A DNA stretch of 47,357 bases from Polaribacter sp. (GTDB lineage: Bacteria > Bacteroidota > Bacteroidia > Flavobacteriales > Flavobacteriaceae). Location: the NCBI GenBank assembly GCA_018608545.1, contig JABAZI010000056.1:1-47357 (forward strand), in the 5' to 3' direction. The notes under the pieces were generated by a model that saw nothing but the letters and a program-made list of their open reading frames with translations, was not told the origin of the DNA and made no database searches. Shown here in pieces: positions 16,842 through 25,472 of the stretch. Each line of letters opens with the position of its first letter. The stretch's first letter is position 1. The translations under genes and the position numbers were made by a program.

Positions 16842-16849
16842 CCCTAATT

Positions 16850-18391
16850 ATGTCAAAACAAGAAGATCAGTTTAAAAAAGTTTTATCGCACGCCAAAGAA
16901 TACGGTTATGTTTTTCAGTCCTCTGAAATATATGATGGATTGAGTGCTGTGTACGATTATGCTCAAAATGGAGTTGAGTTAAAAAAAAATATTAGAGAAT
17001 ATTGGTGGCAGGCAATGGTGCAAATGCACGAAAATATTGTGGGTATAGATGCTGCAATTTTAATGCACCCTACCACCTGGAAAGCCTCTGGTCACGTAGA
17101 TGCTTTTAACGACCCTCTTATAGATAATAAAGATTCAAAAAAACGCTACAGAGCAGATGTTTTAATTGAAGATTATTGCGCCAAAATTGAAGGTAAAATT
17201 AACAAGGAAGTTTCAAAAGCTAAAAAACGTTTTGGGGATGCTTTTAATAAGGAAGAATTTATCTCTACTAACGGAAGAGTTGTTGGTTATCAAGAAAAAA
17301 TAAATTCAATTTTAACAAGAATGGGTAAGTCTCTAGAAAACGAAGATTTAGCCGACGTAAAGTTATTGATTGAAGAATTAGAGATCGCAGACCCTTTAAC
17401 AGGTTCCAGAAATTGGACAGATGTAAAGCAGTTTAACCTCATGTTTGGAACCAAACTTGGAGCCTCTGCAGAAACAGCGATGGACTTGTATTTACGTCCA
17501 GAAACTGCCCAAGGAATTTTTGTTAATTTCTTAAATGTACAAAAAACCGGAAGAATGAAAATTCCTTTTGGGATTGCTCAAACCGGAAAGGCTTTTAGAA
17601 ATGAAATAGTTGCAAGGCAATTTATTTTTAGAATGCGAGAATTTGAACAAATGGAGATGCAGTTTTTTGTAAAACCTGGAACTCAAAAAACATGGTATGA
17701 GCAATGGAAAGAAACCCGTTTAAAGTGGCATTTGTCCCTAGGAATGGGAGCAGAAAATTACCGTTTTCATGATCATGATAAATTAGCGCATTATGCAGAT
17801 GCCGCAGCTGATATTGAGTTTAATTTTCCTTTTGGATTTAAAGAATTAGAAGGAATTCACTCACGAACAGATTTTGATTTAAAAGCACATGAAGAGTTTT
17901 CAGGTAAGAAATTACACTATTTTGACCCTCAGGAAAATAAAAGTTATGTGCCTTATGTCGTAGAAACTTCTATTGGATTGGACAGAATGTTTTTAGCAGT
18001 TTTTTCTAACTCTTTACAGGAAGAAGCCCTAGAAAATGGAACAACGCGAACTGTTTTAAAATTACCAGCGGTATTAGCTCCTTATAAAGCTGCAATTTTA
18101 CCATTGGTTAAAAAAGATGGCTTGCCAGAAGTTGCTCGTCAAATCATGGATGATTTAAAATGGGATTTTAACGTGTTTTATGATGAAAAAGATGCGGTAG
18201 GAAAACGTTACAGACGTCAAGATGCAGCAGGAACTCCTTTTTGTATCACGATAGACCATGATACTTTAGTGGATAATTCTGTGACAATTCGACATAGAGA
18301 TACGATGGATCAAAAGAGAGTCGCTATTTCTGATTTAAAAGAAATTATCAAAAAAGAAGTCGCTATAAAAACTTGGTTACAGAAAATGTAA
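16850..18391 (+). CDS. glyS: Glycine--tRNA ligase (dimeric, class II)
   Basis: Charges tRNA-Gly. The 513-residue protein is the single-chain eukaryotic/archaeal-like form, not the bacterial alpha/beta tetramer. Class II motif 2 is seen in FRNEIVARQFIFRMREFEQ and motif 3 in SIGLDRMFLAVF. An insert with SRTDFDLKAHEEFSGK lies between them. The C-terminal anticodon-binding domain begins near APYKAAILPL. The gene is flanked by a clear promoter upstream and a bidirectional terminator downstream, so it is monocistronic. Confidence 0.97.
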   Translation: MSKQEDQFKKVLSHAKEYGYVFQSSEIYDGLSAVYDYAQNGVELKKNIREYWWQAMVQMHENIVGIDAAILMHPTTWKASGHVDAFNDPLIDNKDSKKRYRADVLIEDYCAKIEGKINKEVSKAKKRFGDAFNKEEFISTNGRVVGYQEKINSILTRMGKSLENEDLADVKLLIEELEIADPLTGSRNWTDVKQFNLMFGTKLGASAETAMDLYLRPETAQGIFVNFLNVQKTGRMKIPFGIAQTGKAFRNEIVARQFIFRMREFEQMEMQFFVKPGTQKTWYEQWKETRLKWHLSLGMGAENYRFHDHDKLAHYADAAADIEFNFPFGFKELEGIHSRTDFDLKAHEEFSGKKLHYFDPQENKSYVPYVVETSIGLDRMFLAVFSNSLQEEALENGTTRTVLKLPAVLAPYKAAILPLVKKDGLPEVARQIMDDLKWDFNVFYDEKDAVGKRYRRQDAAGTPFCITIDHDTLVDNSVTIRHRDTMDQKRVAISDLKEIIKKEVAIKTWLQKM

Positions 18392-18403
18392 TTCATCTTA
18401 AAC

Positions 18404-18444
18404 AAAAAAAAGCTGAATCTCTTCTAAAGATTCAGCTTTTTTTT
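18404..18444. terminator. Bidirectional Rho-independent terminator
   Basis: Stem AGCTGAATCT (18411-18420) pairs with AGATTCAGCT (18428-18437) around a 7-base loop, with A7 before and a T run after. It lies between convergent glyS and the HMA lipoprotein gene and can serve both. Confidence 0.9.
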
Positions 18445-18458
18445 TGGTCAAAATTGAC

Positions 18459-18812
18459 TTAGTAAACAGTTGCTTTTTTAGAAGCCTCAGAGGCTTTGTA
18501 CATCTCACCACCTGCAATTCCATTGATAAAAGAAATCAATTCTTTATTTGAAGTTAATTCTTTATTAAACTCTATGTTAGCAATGCTATCTTTAAAGATA
18601 ACTTTTGCATTAAGAACTCCTTCTTTTTTTGACAGTTTAGATTGAATTGTTTTTGCACAACCAATTTCGCAAGTCATACCAGAAATAGCCAGTGAAACTT
18701 GCTGTTTGTTGGCAACTGAAGTAGTTATTGTTGTTGCTTTTTTTTCCAAATTACAACTTGAAATTGCAAAAGAGGTAATTACAAGCAAGCAAATGAGTTT
18801 GTATACGTTCAT
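18459..18812 (-). CDS. Heavy-metal-associated (HMA) domain lipoprotein
   Basis: 117 residues. The signal peptide ends SFAISSC, a lipobox placing Cys20 as the lipid anchor. The mature protein is a single ferredoxin-like HMA domain (about 40-105) whose metal motif reads GMTCEIGCAKTI, a CxxxC spacing where the usual copper chaperone has CxxC. Such lipid-anchored HMA proteins recur in Flavobacteriia. It presumably binds copper or another soft metal in the periplasm. The C-terminal SEASKKATVY is a short unordered tail. Confidence 0.85.
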   Translation of the reverse strand: MNVYKLICLLVITSFAISSCNLEKKATTITTSVANKQQVSLAISGMTCEIGCAKTIQSKLSKKEGVLNAKVIFKDSIANIEFNKELTSNKELISFINGIAGGEMYKASEASKKATVY

Positions 18813-18836
18813 GTTTTTAACTATTTAATTATTGTA

Positions 18837-18868
18837 CAAATTTATTAAGAATATGTCTTATATCTAAA
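18837..18868 (-). promoter_or_regulatory. Promoter of the HMA lipoprotein gene
   Basis: On the minus strand, TTTA (18868-18865), 20 bases, then TAAATTTG (18844-18837), an exact -7 match, 25 bases before the ATG. Confidence 0.55.
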
Positions 18869-18903
18869 GTTTTATCGGATTTTTGTTCGATATTATATAG
18901 AAA

Positions 18904-19776
18904 ATGAACAAACAGCAGCAAAAGTGGCTTTATTTAACCGTACTATCGATCGTATGGGGAAGTTCTTTTATTTTAATAAAAAAAGCTCTTTTAGGGGTAA
19001 CGCCTGTTCAACTGGGTGCTTTAAGAATGATATTTACCTCCTTTTTTATGTTTCTTTTTGCTTTTCCTTCCGTTAAGAAAATTCAAAAAAAGCATTGGAA
19101 ATATTTATTATATACAGCCTTAACAGGGACTTTTATACCAGGTTTTTTATTTGCATTTGCCATTTCAAACATAGACAGTTCTATTGTTTCTATTTTAAAT
19201 TCTTTTACGCCATTAAATACGTTAATCTTTGGAGCGTTGGTTTTTGGATTTGCGTTCAAAAAAAGGCAATTTACGGGGATCTTAGTTGGTTTGCTGGGCA
19301 CATTAATCTTGATTTTAAAAGGAGCTGATTTACATCCGAACCAAAATTATTGGTTTGCTTTATTGATTATTATTGCCTCGATTGGGTATGCTTTTAATGC
19401 AAATTTGGTAAAAAAATATTTATCAGATTTAGATGCCTTGGCAATTACTACGGGAAATTTTTTATTATTATTTATTCCTGCAATTATCGTTTTAAGTTGT
19501 ACCGATTTCTTTACTTCTTTTGAAGCTACACAGGTTAGATTAACATCGTTAGGTTATATCGGAATCTTATCGGTTGTAGGCACCGGAATTGCAAAAACAA
19601 TCTATAATAAATTGGTTCAGATTTCAGATCCTATATTTTCGGCATCGGTCACCTATTTAATTCCCATTGTGGCGATTTTTTGGGGAATACTTGATGGTGA
19701 GACATTAAGCATTGTTCAAGTTTTAGGTGGGGTTATCATTCTTTTGGGAGTCTTTTTGGTAAATAAATCAAAATAA
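18904..19776 (+). CDS. EamA/DMT family transporter
   Basis: A 290-residue inner-membrane protein with about ten helices and two EamA repeats, the standard drug/metabolite transporter size. Hallmarks are IVWGSSFILIKKALLGVTPVQ at the N-terminus and the repeated positions WGILDGETLSIVQVLGG and IILLGVFLVN at the C-terminus. The substrate cannot be told. It is divergent from the HMA lipoprotein with a 91-base gap. Confidence 0.92.
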   Translation: MNKQQQKWLYLTVLSIVWGSSFILIKKALLGVTPVQLGALRMIFTSFFMFLFAFPSVKKIQKKHWKYLLYTALTGTFIPGFLFAFAISNIDSSIVSILNSFTPLNTLIFGALVFGFAFKKRQFTGILVGLLGTLILILKGADLHPNQNYWFALLIIIASIGYAFNANLVKKYLSDLDALAITTGNFLLLFIPAIIVLSCTDFFTSFEATQVRLTSLGYIGILSVVGTGIAKTIYNKLVQISDPIFSASVTYLIPIVAIFWGILDGETLSIVQVLGGVIILLGVFLVNKSK

Positions 19777-19986
19777 AAAGTACCTGAAATTTATAGATTC
19801 CGACCCTTTTTCTTTTGTATCAATTGAACCTTCATCATACATTATTTCTACAGTAGTTTCAGGGACAGAATTCTCTTGATAGCGTATTTCAAGGATTCCA
19901 TTGTTTAAATCACACGCTTCAAAATGAACCCTCTGAGTACTTACAGAAAAGGAAAACATCAACGCTGAAAGAATGGCTATTTTATT
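19768..19986 (-). pseudogene. Small exported-protein gene lacking a normal start codon
   Basis: The open frame runs from GCT (19989) after two in-frame stops and reads NKIAILSALMFSFSVSTQ, which looks exactly like a signal peptide missing its Met. Only an ATG inside the hydrophobic core (19959) or a TTG before it is available. The mature part (about 55 residues, RVHFEACDLNNGILEIRYQ then ENSVPETTVEIMYDEG) is not recognised. Its 3' end overlaps the EamA gene by nine bases. I read it as a small secreted protein that has lost its start, or that uses an unusual one. Confidence 0.4.
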
Positions 19987-20066
19987 AGCCTATTAATAAA
20001 TTTCAATGTAGTTAATTTTTATCATGTTTTTTTGATGATATTGGCTTGTTATTTTTAATAAAACCT

Positions 20067-20097
20067 ATTGTAGAATTATAAAAAAAACGTATATTTG
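20067..20097 (+). promoter_or_regulatory. Promoter of rplU-rpmA
   Basis: TTG (20068-20070), exactly 19 bases, then TATATTTG (20090-20097). This is the best match to the Bacteroidota consensus in the window. A leader of about 50 bases precedes the rplU ATG. Confidence 0.75.
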
Positions 20098-20156
20098 CAC
20101 CCGCATTTTCTATAAGAAAGTGAAAAAAATAAGTATAAATACGCAAAACTAAAAGT

Positions 20157-20660
20157 ATGTACGCAATCGTAGAGATAGCAGGGCAGCAATTTAAAGTAGC
20201 AAAAGACCAAAAAGTATACGTTCATCGTTTACAGGGAGAGGAAGGATCAAAAGTAACTTTTGATAACGTTCTTTTACTTGACAACAAAGGAAATGTAACG
20301 ATTGGCGCCCCAGCTATAAAAGGAGCTTCAGTAACGGCTCAAATTTTAAGTCATTTAAAAGGTGACAAGGTAATTGTCTTCAAGAAGAAAAGAAGAAAAG
20401 GATACCAAAAGAAAAACGGACACAGACAGTATTTAAGCGAGATTCAAATTGAATCTATTGCTGCTACTGGTGCAAAAAAATCAGTAAAAAAAGAAGCTGC
20501 TCCAAAAAAAGAAGCTGCTCCTAAGACTGAAGTAAAAGAAGTAACAGTAGACTATAGTTCTATGACTGTTGCACAATTAAAAGCAGCCGCTAAAGAGCAA
20601 GGTGTCTCAGGATATACTTCGCTTAAAAAAGCTGAATTAATTGCTGTTTTAACTAAATAA
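20157..20660 (+). CDS. rplU: 50S ribosomal protein L21 with C-terminal extension
   Basis: Large-subunit protein binding 23S rRNA. Residues 1-103 are canonical L21 ([14 protein letters not shown] at the start, [14 protein letters not shown] in the loop). The 167-residue chain then adds a Lys/Ala linker with two AAPKKE-type repeats and a helical module, [20 protein letters not shown] followed by [10 protein letters not shown]. The module resembles the Rho N-terminal/SAP/HeH fold found at nucleic-acid-binding termini. rpmA follows 27 bases later. Confidence 0.96.
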   Translation: MYAIVEIAGQQFKVAKDQKVYVHRLQGEEGSKVTFDNVLLLDNKGNVTIGAPAIKGASVTAQILSHLKGDKVIVFKKKRRKGYQKKNGHRQYLSEIQIESIAATGAKKSVKKEAAPKKEAAPKTEVKEVTVDYSSMTVAQLKAAAKEQGVSGYTSLKKAELIAVLTK

Positions 20661-20687
20661 AAAATTCAATTTTAAAACCATCGTATC

Positions 20688-20948
20688 ATGGCACATAAAA
20701 AAGGAGTAGGTAGTTCGAAGAATGGTAGAGAATCAGAATCGAAACGTCTAGGAGTAAAAATATTTGGAGGACAAGCTGCTATTGCAGGAAACATTTTAGT
20801 TCGTCAAAGAGGAACAACTCATAATCCAGGAGAAAACGTTTACATGGGTAAAGATCATACTTTACATGCAAAAGTTGATGGAGTTGTTGAGTTTAGAAAG
20901 AAAAAAGATAATAGATCTTATGTTTCTATAACACCATTAGAAGCTTAA
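20688..20948 (+). CDS. rpmA: 50S ribosomal protein L27
   Basis: An 86-residue large-subunit protein whose N-terminus reaches the peptidyl transferase centre. It starts [20 protein letters not shown] and contains [20 protein letters not shown], both diagnostic. No cleavable N-terminal extension of the Firmicutes type is present. It is co-transcribed with rplU, and a terminator follows. Confidence 0.98.
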   Translation: MAHKKGVGSSKNGRESESKRLGVKIFGGQAAIAGNILVRQRGTTHNPGENVYMGKDHTLHAKVDGVVEFRKKKDNRSYVSITPLEA

Positions 20949-20973
20949 GTAATTTCGCTTTTTTAAAAATTAT

Positions 20974-21005
20974 AAAAATTCAAGCATTTATTTGCTTGAA
21001 TTTTT
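20974..21005 (+). terminator. Rho-independent terminator after rpmA
   Basis: Stem AAAAATTCAAGC (20974-20985) pairs with GCTTGAATTTTT (20994-21005) around an 8-base loop, followed by more T residues to 21009. Confidence 0.85.
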
Positions 21006-21006
21006 T

Positions 21007-21039
21007 TTTGTTTTAAAACAAATGCGTTTTGTACTTTTA
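21007..21039 (+). promoter_or_regulatory. Candidate promoter of the waaA-yeeE-moa operon
   Basis: TTTG (21007-21010), 21 bases, then TACTTTTA (21032-21039), one mismatch. The waaA ATG follows six bases later, so the operon mRNA may be leaderless. The -33 element lies in the tail of the rpmA terminator. Confidence 0.4.
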
Positions 21040-21044
21040 CAACT

Positions 21045-22277
21045 ATGAATTTGTTCTATAACGTTGTTGTTTGTATTACTTCTTGGTTGCTTCCGATAGT
21101 TGCTTTATTTAATAAAAAAATAACGCTTTTTGTTAGGGGAAGAAAAGAATCTTTTTCTAAGATTTCCGGATTAAAGAATGCAAAAACAATTTGGTTTCAT
21201 GTGGCTTCTTTGGGAGAATTTGAGCAGGCAAGACCCATTATAGAAGAAATTAGAAACACTCATTCTGAGTATAAGATTCTAGTTACTTTTTTTTCACCCT
21301 CTGGATATGAAATTCGAAAGAATTATAACTTGGCAGATGTTATTTGCTATTTGCCTCTGGATTCTAAGTCCAATGTAAGAGAGTTTGTAAAAGAAGTAAA
21401 CCCTGTGATGGTCCTTTTTATAAAGTATGAGTTTTGGCCCAACCTTTTGAATGAATTAAAAAAGAAAGAGATTAAAACAATTTTAGTGTCAGGAATTTTA
21501 AGAAAAAATCAAATTTTCTTTAAATACTATGGTGGGTTTATGCGAAGATCTTTGCAAGCTTTTCATCACTTTTTTGTACAAGACCTAACTTCTAAAGAAT
21601 TGCTAAATTCTATCAACTTTTCATCTGTCACGGTTTCCGGTGACACCCGTTTCGATAGGGTGTCAAAGTTGTTGTCACAAGAGAATACCCCAGATTTTAT
21701 CAGTGATTTTAAAAACAATCAGTATACAGTAGTCGCAGGGAGTACTTGGAAAGAGGATGAAGAATTATTAGTAAATTATATCATTAACAAGGCATCAGCA
21801 AAAGAAAAATTCATTATTGCACCACATAATATTAACAAAGACGCCATTTTAAAATTGCAAGAAGCGCTTCATAACAAAGCCATTTTGTTTTCTGAAAAAG
21901 AAGGGAAAAAGTTGTCAGAATATAAGGTACTTATCCTTGACACAATAGGTATTTTAACTAAAATATACCCAGCTGCAGATGCAGCGTATGTAGGAGGAGG
22001 ATTAAGAACAGGGTTACATAATATTTTAGAGCCTGCAACTTTTGGAATTCCCATAGTCATTGGTAACCAATATAAAAAATTTAAAGAAGCCATCGATTTA
22101 GTGGCTTTAAAAGGATGTATTTCCATTTCTAATCAAGAAGAGTTTTCAAGTATTTTCATCAAATTACACGCCGATGAAAATCATAGAAAAACGGTTGGGG
22201 AAAAGAACAAACAATACATTCAACAGAATCTTGGGGCAACAAGATTAATTATGAACTACTTAAAAACAACATTATAA
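21045..22277 (+). CDS. waaA: 3-deoxy-D-manno-octulosonic acid (Kdo) transferase
   Basis: Transfers Kdo from CMP-Kdo to lipid IVA in lipopolysaccharide core synthesis, at the cytoplasmic face of the inner membrane. 410 residues, GT30 family. An N-terminal hydrophobic anchor (about 5-25) is followed by the catalytic segment HVASLGEFEQARP with the conserved Glu. The C-terminal Rossmann domain has SGDTRFDRV, VAGSTWKEDEELL, and GGGLRTGLHNILEPATFG near the nucleotide site. It heads a very tight gene series running through the molybdenum cofactor genes. Confidence 0.95.
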   Translation: MNLFYNVVVCITSWLLPIVALFNKKITLFVRGRKESFSKISGLKNAKTIWFHVASLGEFEQARPIIEEIRNTHSEYKILVTFFSPSGYEIRKNYNLADVICYLPLDSKSNVREFVKEVNPVMVLFIKYEFWPNLLNELKKKEIKTILVSGILRKNQIFFKYYGGFMRRSLQAFHHFFVQDLTSKELLNSINFSSVTVSGDTRFDRVSKLLSQENTPDFISDFKNNQYTVVAGSTWKEDEELLVNYIINKASAKEKFIIAPHNINKDAILKLQEALHNKAILFSEKEGKKLSEYKVLILDTIGILTKIYPAADAAYVGGGLRTGLHNILEPATFGIPIVIGNQYKKFKEAIDLVALKGCISISNQEEFSSIFIKLHADENHRKTVGEKNKQYIQQNLGATRLIMNYLKTTL

Positions 22278-22279
22278 AT

Positions 22280-22837
22280 ATGGATTTTATATTCGAACCC
22301 TGGCCCTGGTATGTTGGAGGTCCGTTAATAGCAATTTCATTACTGCTATATTTTTACTTTGGTAAAAATTTTGGAGCCTCAACAAATTTTGAAACACTCT
22401 GTACCATGGCAGGAGCAGGGACCCTCTCAGCGTATTTTAAAAAAGATTGGAAGGAACGTGATTTTGCTTTATTATTTGTAGTTGGGTTAATCATTGGTGG
22501 GTACCTCTCTTCGGTCTATTTAATTCCGAATCAATATATCGATTTAAACCCAACAACAGTCAACGAGTTAACCAACATAGGGTTTTCAAATGTAGGCACT
22601 CAATATTTTCCAGATGAAATTTTTGGTGAAGAGATTTACTCTTCTTTCAAGGGATTTTTAATTCTTTTAGTTTCAGGATTTCTTATTGGTTTTGGAACTC
22701 GCTATGCAGGAGGGTGTACTTCTGGACATGCAATTACTGGATTAAGCAGCTTACAATTTCCATCTTTATTGGCGGTAATTGGTTTTTTTATTGGTGGTGT
22801 AATTGCTACTTGGTGTATAATTCCCTCAATATTTTAA
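22280..22837 (+). CDS. YeeE/YedE family sulfur-compound permease, N-terminal-type subunit
   Basis: A 185-residue integral membrane protein with about five helices. Signature segments are FETLCTMAGAG with a conserved Cys, and RYAGGCTSGHAITGLSSLQ, the Cys-containing loop typical of the YeeE/YedE (DUF395) thiosulfate/sulfur carriers. It begins two bases after waaA stops. A second half-size family member follows three bases later, so the pair would form the split version of the transporter. The function is inferred to be uptake of thiosulfate or a related sulfur species. Confidence 0.87.
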   Translation: MDFIFEPWPWYVGGPLIAISLLLYFYFGKNFGASTNFETLCTMAGAGTLSAYFKKDWKERDFALLFVVGLIIGGYLSSVYLIPNQYIDLNPTTVNELTNIGFSNVGTQYFPDEIFGEEIYSSFKGFLILLVSGFLIGFGTRYAGGCTSGHAITGLSSLQFPSLLAVIGFFIGGVIATWCIIPSIF

Positions 22838-22840
22838 GGT

Positions 22841-23254
22841 ATGAAAAATAGTAAATTTTTAGTATTAGGAGTATTTTTTGCAATTGTTTTAAGTAAATCT
22901 CAGGCAATTTCATGGTACCGTTTTTATGAGATGTTTAAATTTCAATCTTTTCATATGTATGGAATTATCGGAGGAGCAGTTGTTATCTCAATGGTTTTTA
23001 TGCAGTTATTCAAAAGAGGAATTATAAAAGATATTCATGGAAATAACATTTATCCCAAACAAAAGAAAAAAGGGTTTGTAAGGACCCTTTTAGGAGGGAC
23101 ATTATTTGGATTGGGTTGGGGAATTTCTGGAGCTTGTGCAGCTCCAATCTTTATAATTCTTGGGTTTAAATTAATTCCTGCAATACTCATACTAATTGGG
23201 GCGCTTATAGGAGCATTTATATATGGACTATTGAGTAAGAAATTACCAAATTAA
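22841..23254 (+). CDS. YeeE/YedE family (DUF6691-type) permease, second subunit
   Basis: 137 residues with four predicted helices. The diagnostic loop is GLGWGISGACAAPIF with the conserved Cys, as in the C-terminal partner of split YeeE/YedE transporters. It follows the first subunit by three bases and its stop codon directly abuts the moaA ATG, so expression with molybdenum cofactor genes is almost certain. Confidence 0.87.
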   Translation: MKNSKFLVLGVFFAIVLSKSQAISWYRFYEMFKFQSFHMYGIIGGAVVISMVFMQLFKRGIIKDIHGNNIYPKQKKKGFVRTLLGGTLFGLGWGISGACAAPIFIILGFKLIPAILILIGALIGAFIYGLLSKKLPN

Positions 23255-24247
23255 ATGAACAAATTAAAAGACAATTTTGGAAGACAAATTAATTATGTTC
23301 GATTTGCAGTAACAGATCGATGTAATTTACGTTGCCAATATTGTATGCCTGCTCATGGAATAGATCTTGCTCCTAGGCAAGAGTTACTTACTTTTAAAGA
23401 AATGTATCGTATCATCCGTGTATTGACAGAGTTGGGAGTAAAAAAAGTACGTTTAACAGGGGGAGAACCTTTTGTTCGGAAGGACTTCGTGGGTTTTTTA
23501 GAAATGTTATCTGATAATGATTTGTTAGATGTGATCAATATTACAACAAATGGCGCTTTAATTTCTCCTCATATTGCTAGCATTGAAAAGTTAGAAAAAG
23601 TAAAAAATATCAATTTAAGTATTGATAGTTTGCAACGAGATAAATTTACAAAAATTACTAGAAGAGATGTTTTTCCTGAGGTGTATAATACCCTAGAACT
23701 TCTTGAAAAAAGTAGTTTACATTTAAAACTGAATGTTGTTGTTCAAGCAGGGGTTAATACAGATGAAATTTTAGATTTTGTAAGACTTACAAAAGATAAA
23801 AATGTTGCAGTTCGTTTCATAGAGGAAATGCCTTTTAATGGGAAAGGGCAGCGAAAAATGACTGAGAATTGGACATTCAAAAAAATTTTAAATGAAATAA
23901 AATCTGAGTTTAAAGTTTCTGAAGTTAATTCAGAACCCTCGTCAACCTCAAGAAATTATAAAATTGAAAAACACACAGGAACCATAGGAATTATTCCTGC
24001 ATTTACAAGAACTATTTGTTCAGATTGTAATCGGATCAGAGTTACTTCTAAAGGAACCTTTAAGAATTGTTTGTTTGATGATGGTGTTTTTAATCTCAGA
24101 GATTTTATTAGAAATGGAGCCTCCAATGAAGCGCTAAAAAATCTTTTTTTATCCTTGGTCAAAAGGAAACCAGAAAATGGTTTTGTTGCAGAAGCAAATC
24201 GTACAAAAGGAAATGTTACTGAGAGCATGAGTACTATCGGAGGTTAA
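23255..24247 (+). CDS. moaA: GTP 3',8-cyclase MoaA
   Basis: A radical SAM enzyme for the first step of molybdenum cofactor synthesis, converting GTP to 3',8-cyclo-GTP. The N-terminal cluster motif DRCNLRCQYCMP carries Cys23, 27 and 30. The C-terminal second cluster shows CSDCNRIRVTSKGTFKNC. The chain of 330 residues ends STIGG, the conserved GG tail inserted into the active site. It is linked to the sulfur permease genes upstream (no gap) and moeA downstream (34 bases). Confidence 0.97.
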   Translation: MNKLKDNFGRQINYVRFAVTDRCNLRCQYCMPAHGIDLAPRQELLTFKEMYRIIRVLTELGVKKVRLTGGEPFVRKDFVGFLEMLSDNDLLDVINITTNGALISPHIASIEKLEKVKNINLSIDSLQRDKFTKITRRDVFPEVYNTLELLEKSSLHLKLNVVVQAGVNTDEILDFVRLTKDKNVAVRFIEEMPFNGKGQRKMTENWTFKKILNEIKSEFKVSEVNSEPSSTSRNYKIEKHTGTIGIIPAFTRTICSDCNRIRVTSKGTFKNCLFDDGVFNLRDFIRNGASNEALKNLFLSLVKRKPENGFVAEANRTKGNVTESMSTIGG

Positions 24248-24281
24248 AAAATTAAAAACAATAAAGTTGATACTTTAAAAA

Positions 24282-25472
24282 ATGATTTCAGTAGAAAACG
24301 CTTTACAAACTGTTTTAAATACAACCCAAGATTTTGGGGTTGAAGAAATTCCATTTTTAACATCTTTGGGGAGAATTTTAAAAGAAGATATTCTTGCAGA
24401 CAGAGACTTCCCTCCTTTTCACAGGGTATCTATGGATGGAATTGTAATTGATTTTGAAGAATTTAAAAAAGGACAAAGAAGTTTTAAAATAGCCGGAGTT
24501 CAAGCTGCAGGTGGGAAGCAACTTACACTTCAAGACTCAAAAGAGTGTATTGAAGTTATGACTGGTGCTGTTCTACCAAACAAAGCAAATACGGTAATTA
24601 GGTATGAGGATATTACCATTAAAAATGGGGTAGCAACGGTTGCTCTTGATGAAATTAAAAAGAGGCAAAATATTCATAACAAAGGAAAAGATAGAAAAGT
24701 AGACGATGTCTTGATTCAGAAAAACACAAAAATATCTGCTGCGGAAATAGGTGTTTTAGCGACGGTTGGTAAATCGTTTGTAAAAGTTGCCAAACAACCA
24801 AAAGTTATGATTGTGTCCACAGGTGATGAGTTGGTTGGAGTCAATGAGGTTCCGTTAACACATCAAATAAGAAGAAGCAATGTGTTTACGTTAGTTAGTT
24901 TGTTAGAAAAATTAAATATTTCCTCAGAAACAGCTCATATTAAGGATCACAAACAAACGATTAAATCTAAGATTGAAAATTATTTACAAGAGTTTGATGT
25001 ATTGCTTTTTAGTGGAGCTGTTAGCAAAGGGAAATATGATTTTTTGCCCCAAGTTTTCGATGAATTAGGGGTGAAAAAAATTTTTCATAAAGTAACACAA
25101 AGACCAGGAAAACCATTTTTCTTTGGAAAAAAAGCGAATTGCATTGTATTTGGATTTCCTGGAAATCCAATTGCTACCTTTGTGAATTGTTTGGCGTATT
25201 TTTATCCTTGGTATTTCAATTCTTTAGGGATCGTTCAAAAAGAAGAAACAGCTATCTTAGGAGAAGATGTCTACTTTAAACCCAATCTCGTTTATTTCTT
25301 GCAAGTAAAATTAAAAAATAAATTTGGACATATTATAGCGTTTCCAGTTACAGCTAATGGTTCTGGAGATTTGGCCAGCCTCGCCAATACAGATGCATTC
25401 ATGCAACTACCAAAAGATAAAACAGTATTTAAAAAAGGAGCAGTATTTCCAGTATTAAAATATAGATTATGA
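24282..25472 (+). CDS. moeA: Molybdopterin molybdenumtransferase MoeA
   Basis: Inserts molybdate into adenylylated molybdopterin. 396 residues with the family layout: FHRVSMDGIVI near residue 48, the segment ECIEVMTGAVLP, VMIVSTGDELV opening the MogA-like domain, LLFSGAVSKGKYDFLPQV, and VFGFPGNPIATFVN. The stop overlaps the moaC start (ATGA), indicating coupling. Confidence 0.96.
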   Translation: MISVENALQTVLNTTQDFGVEEIPFLTSLGRILKEDILADRDFPPFHRVSMDGIVIDFEEFKKGQRSFKIAGVQAAGGKQLTLQDSKECIEVMTGAVLPNKANTVIRYEDITIKNGVATVALDEIKKRQNIHNKGKDRKVDDVLIQKNTKISAAEIGVLATVGKSFVKVAKQPKVMIVSTGDELVGVNEVPLTHQIRRSNVFTLVSLLEKLNISSETAHIKDHKQTIKSKIENYLQEFDVLLFSGAVSKGKYDFLPQVFDELGVKKIFHKVTQRPGKPFFFGKKANCIVFGFPGNPIATFVNCLAYFYPWYFNSLGIVQKEETAILGEDVYFKPNLVYFLQVKLKNKFGHIIAFPVTANGSGDLASLANTDAFMQLPKDKTVFKKGAVFPVLKYRL

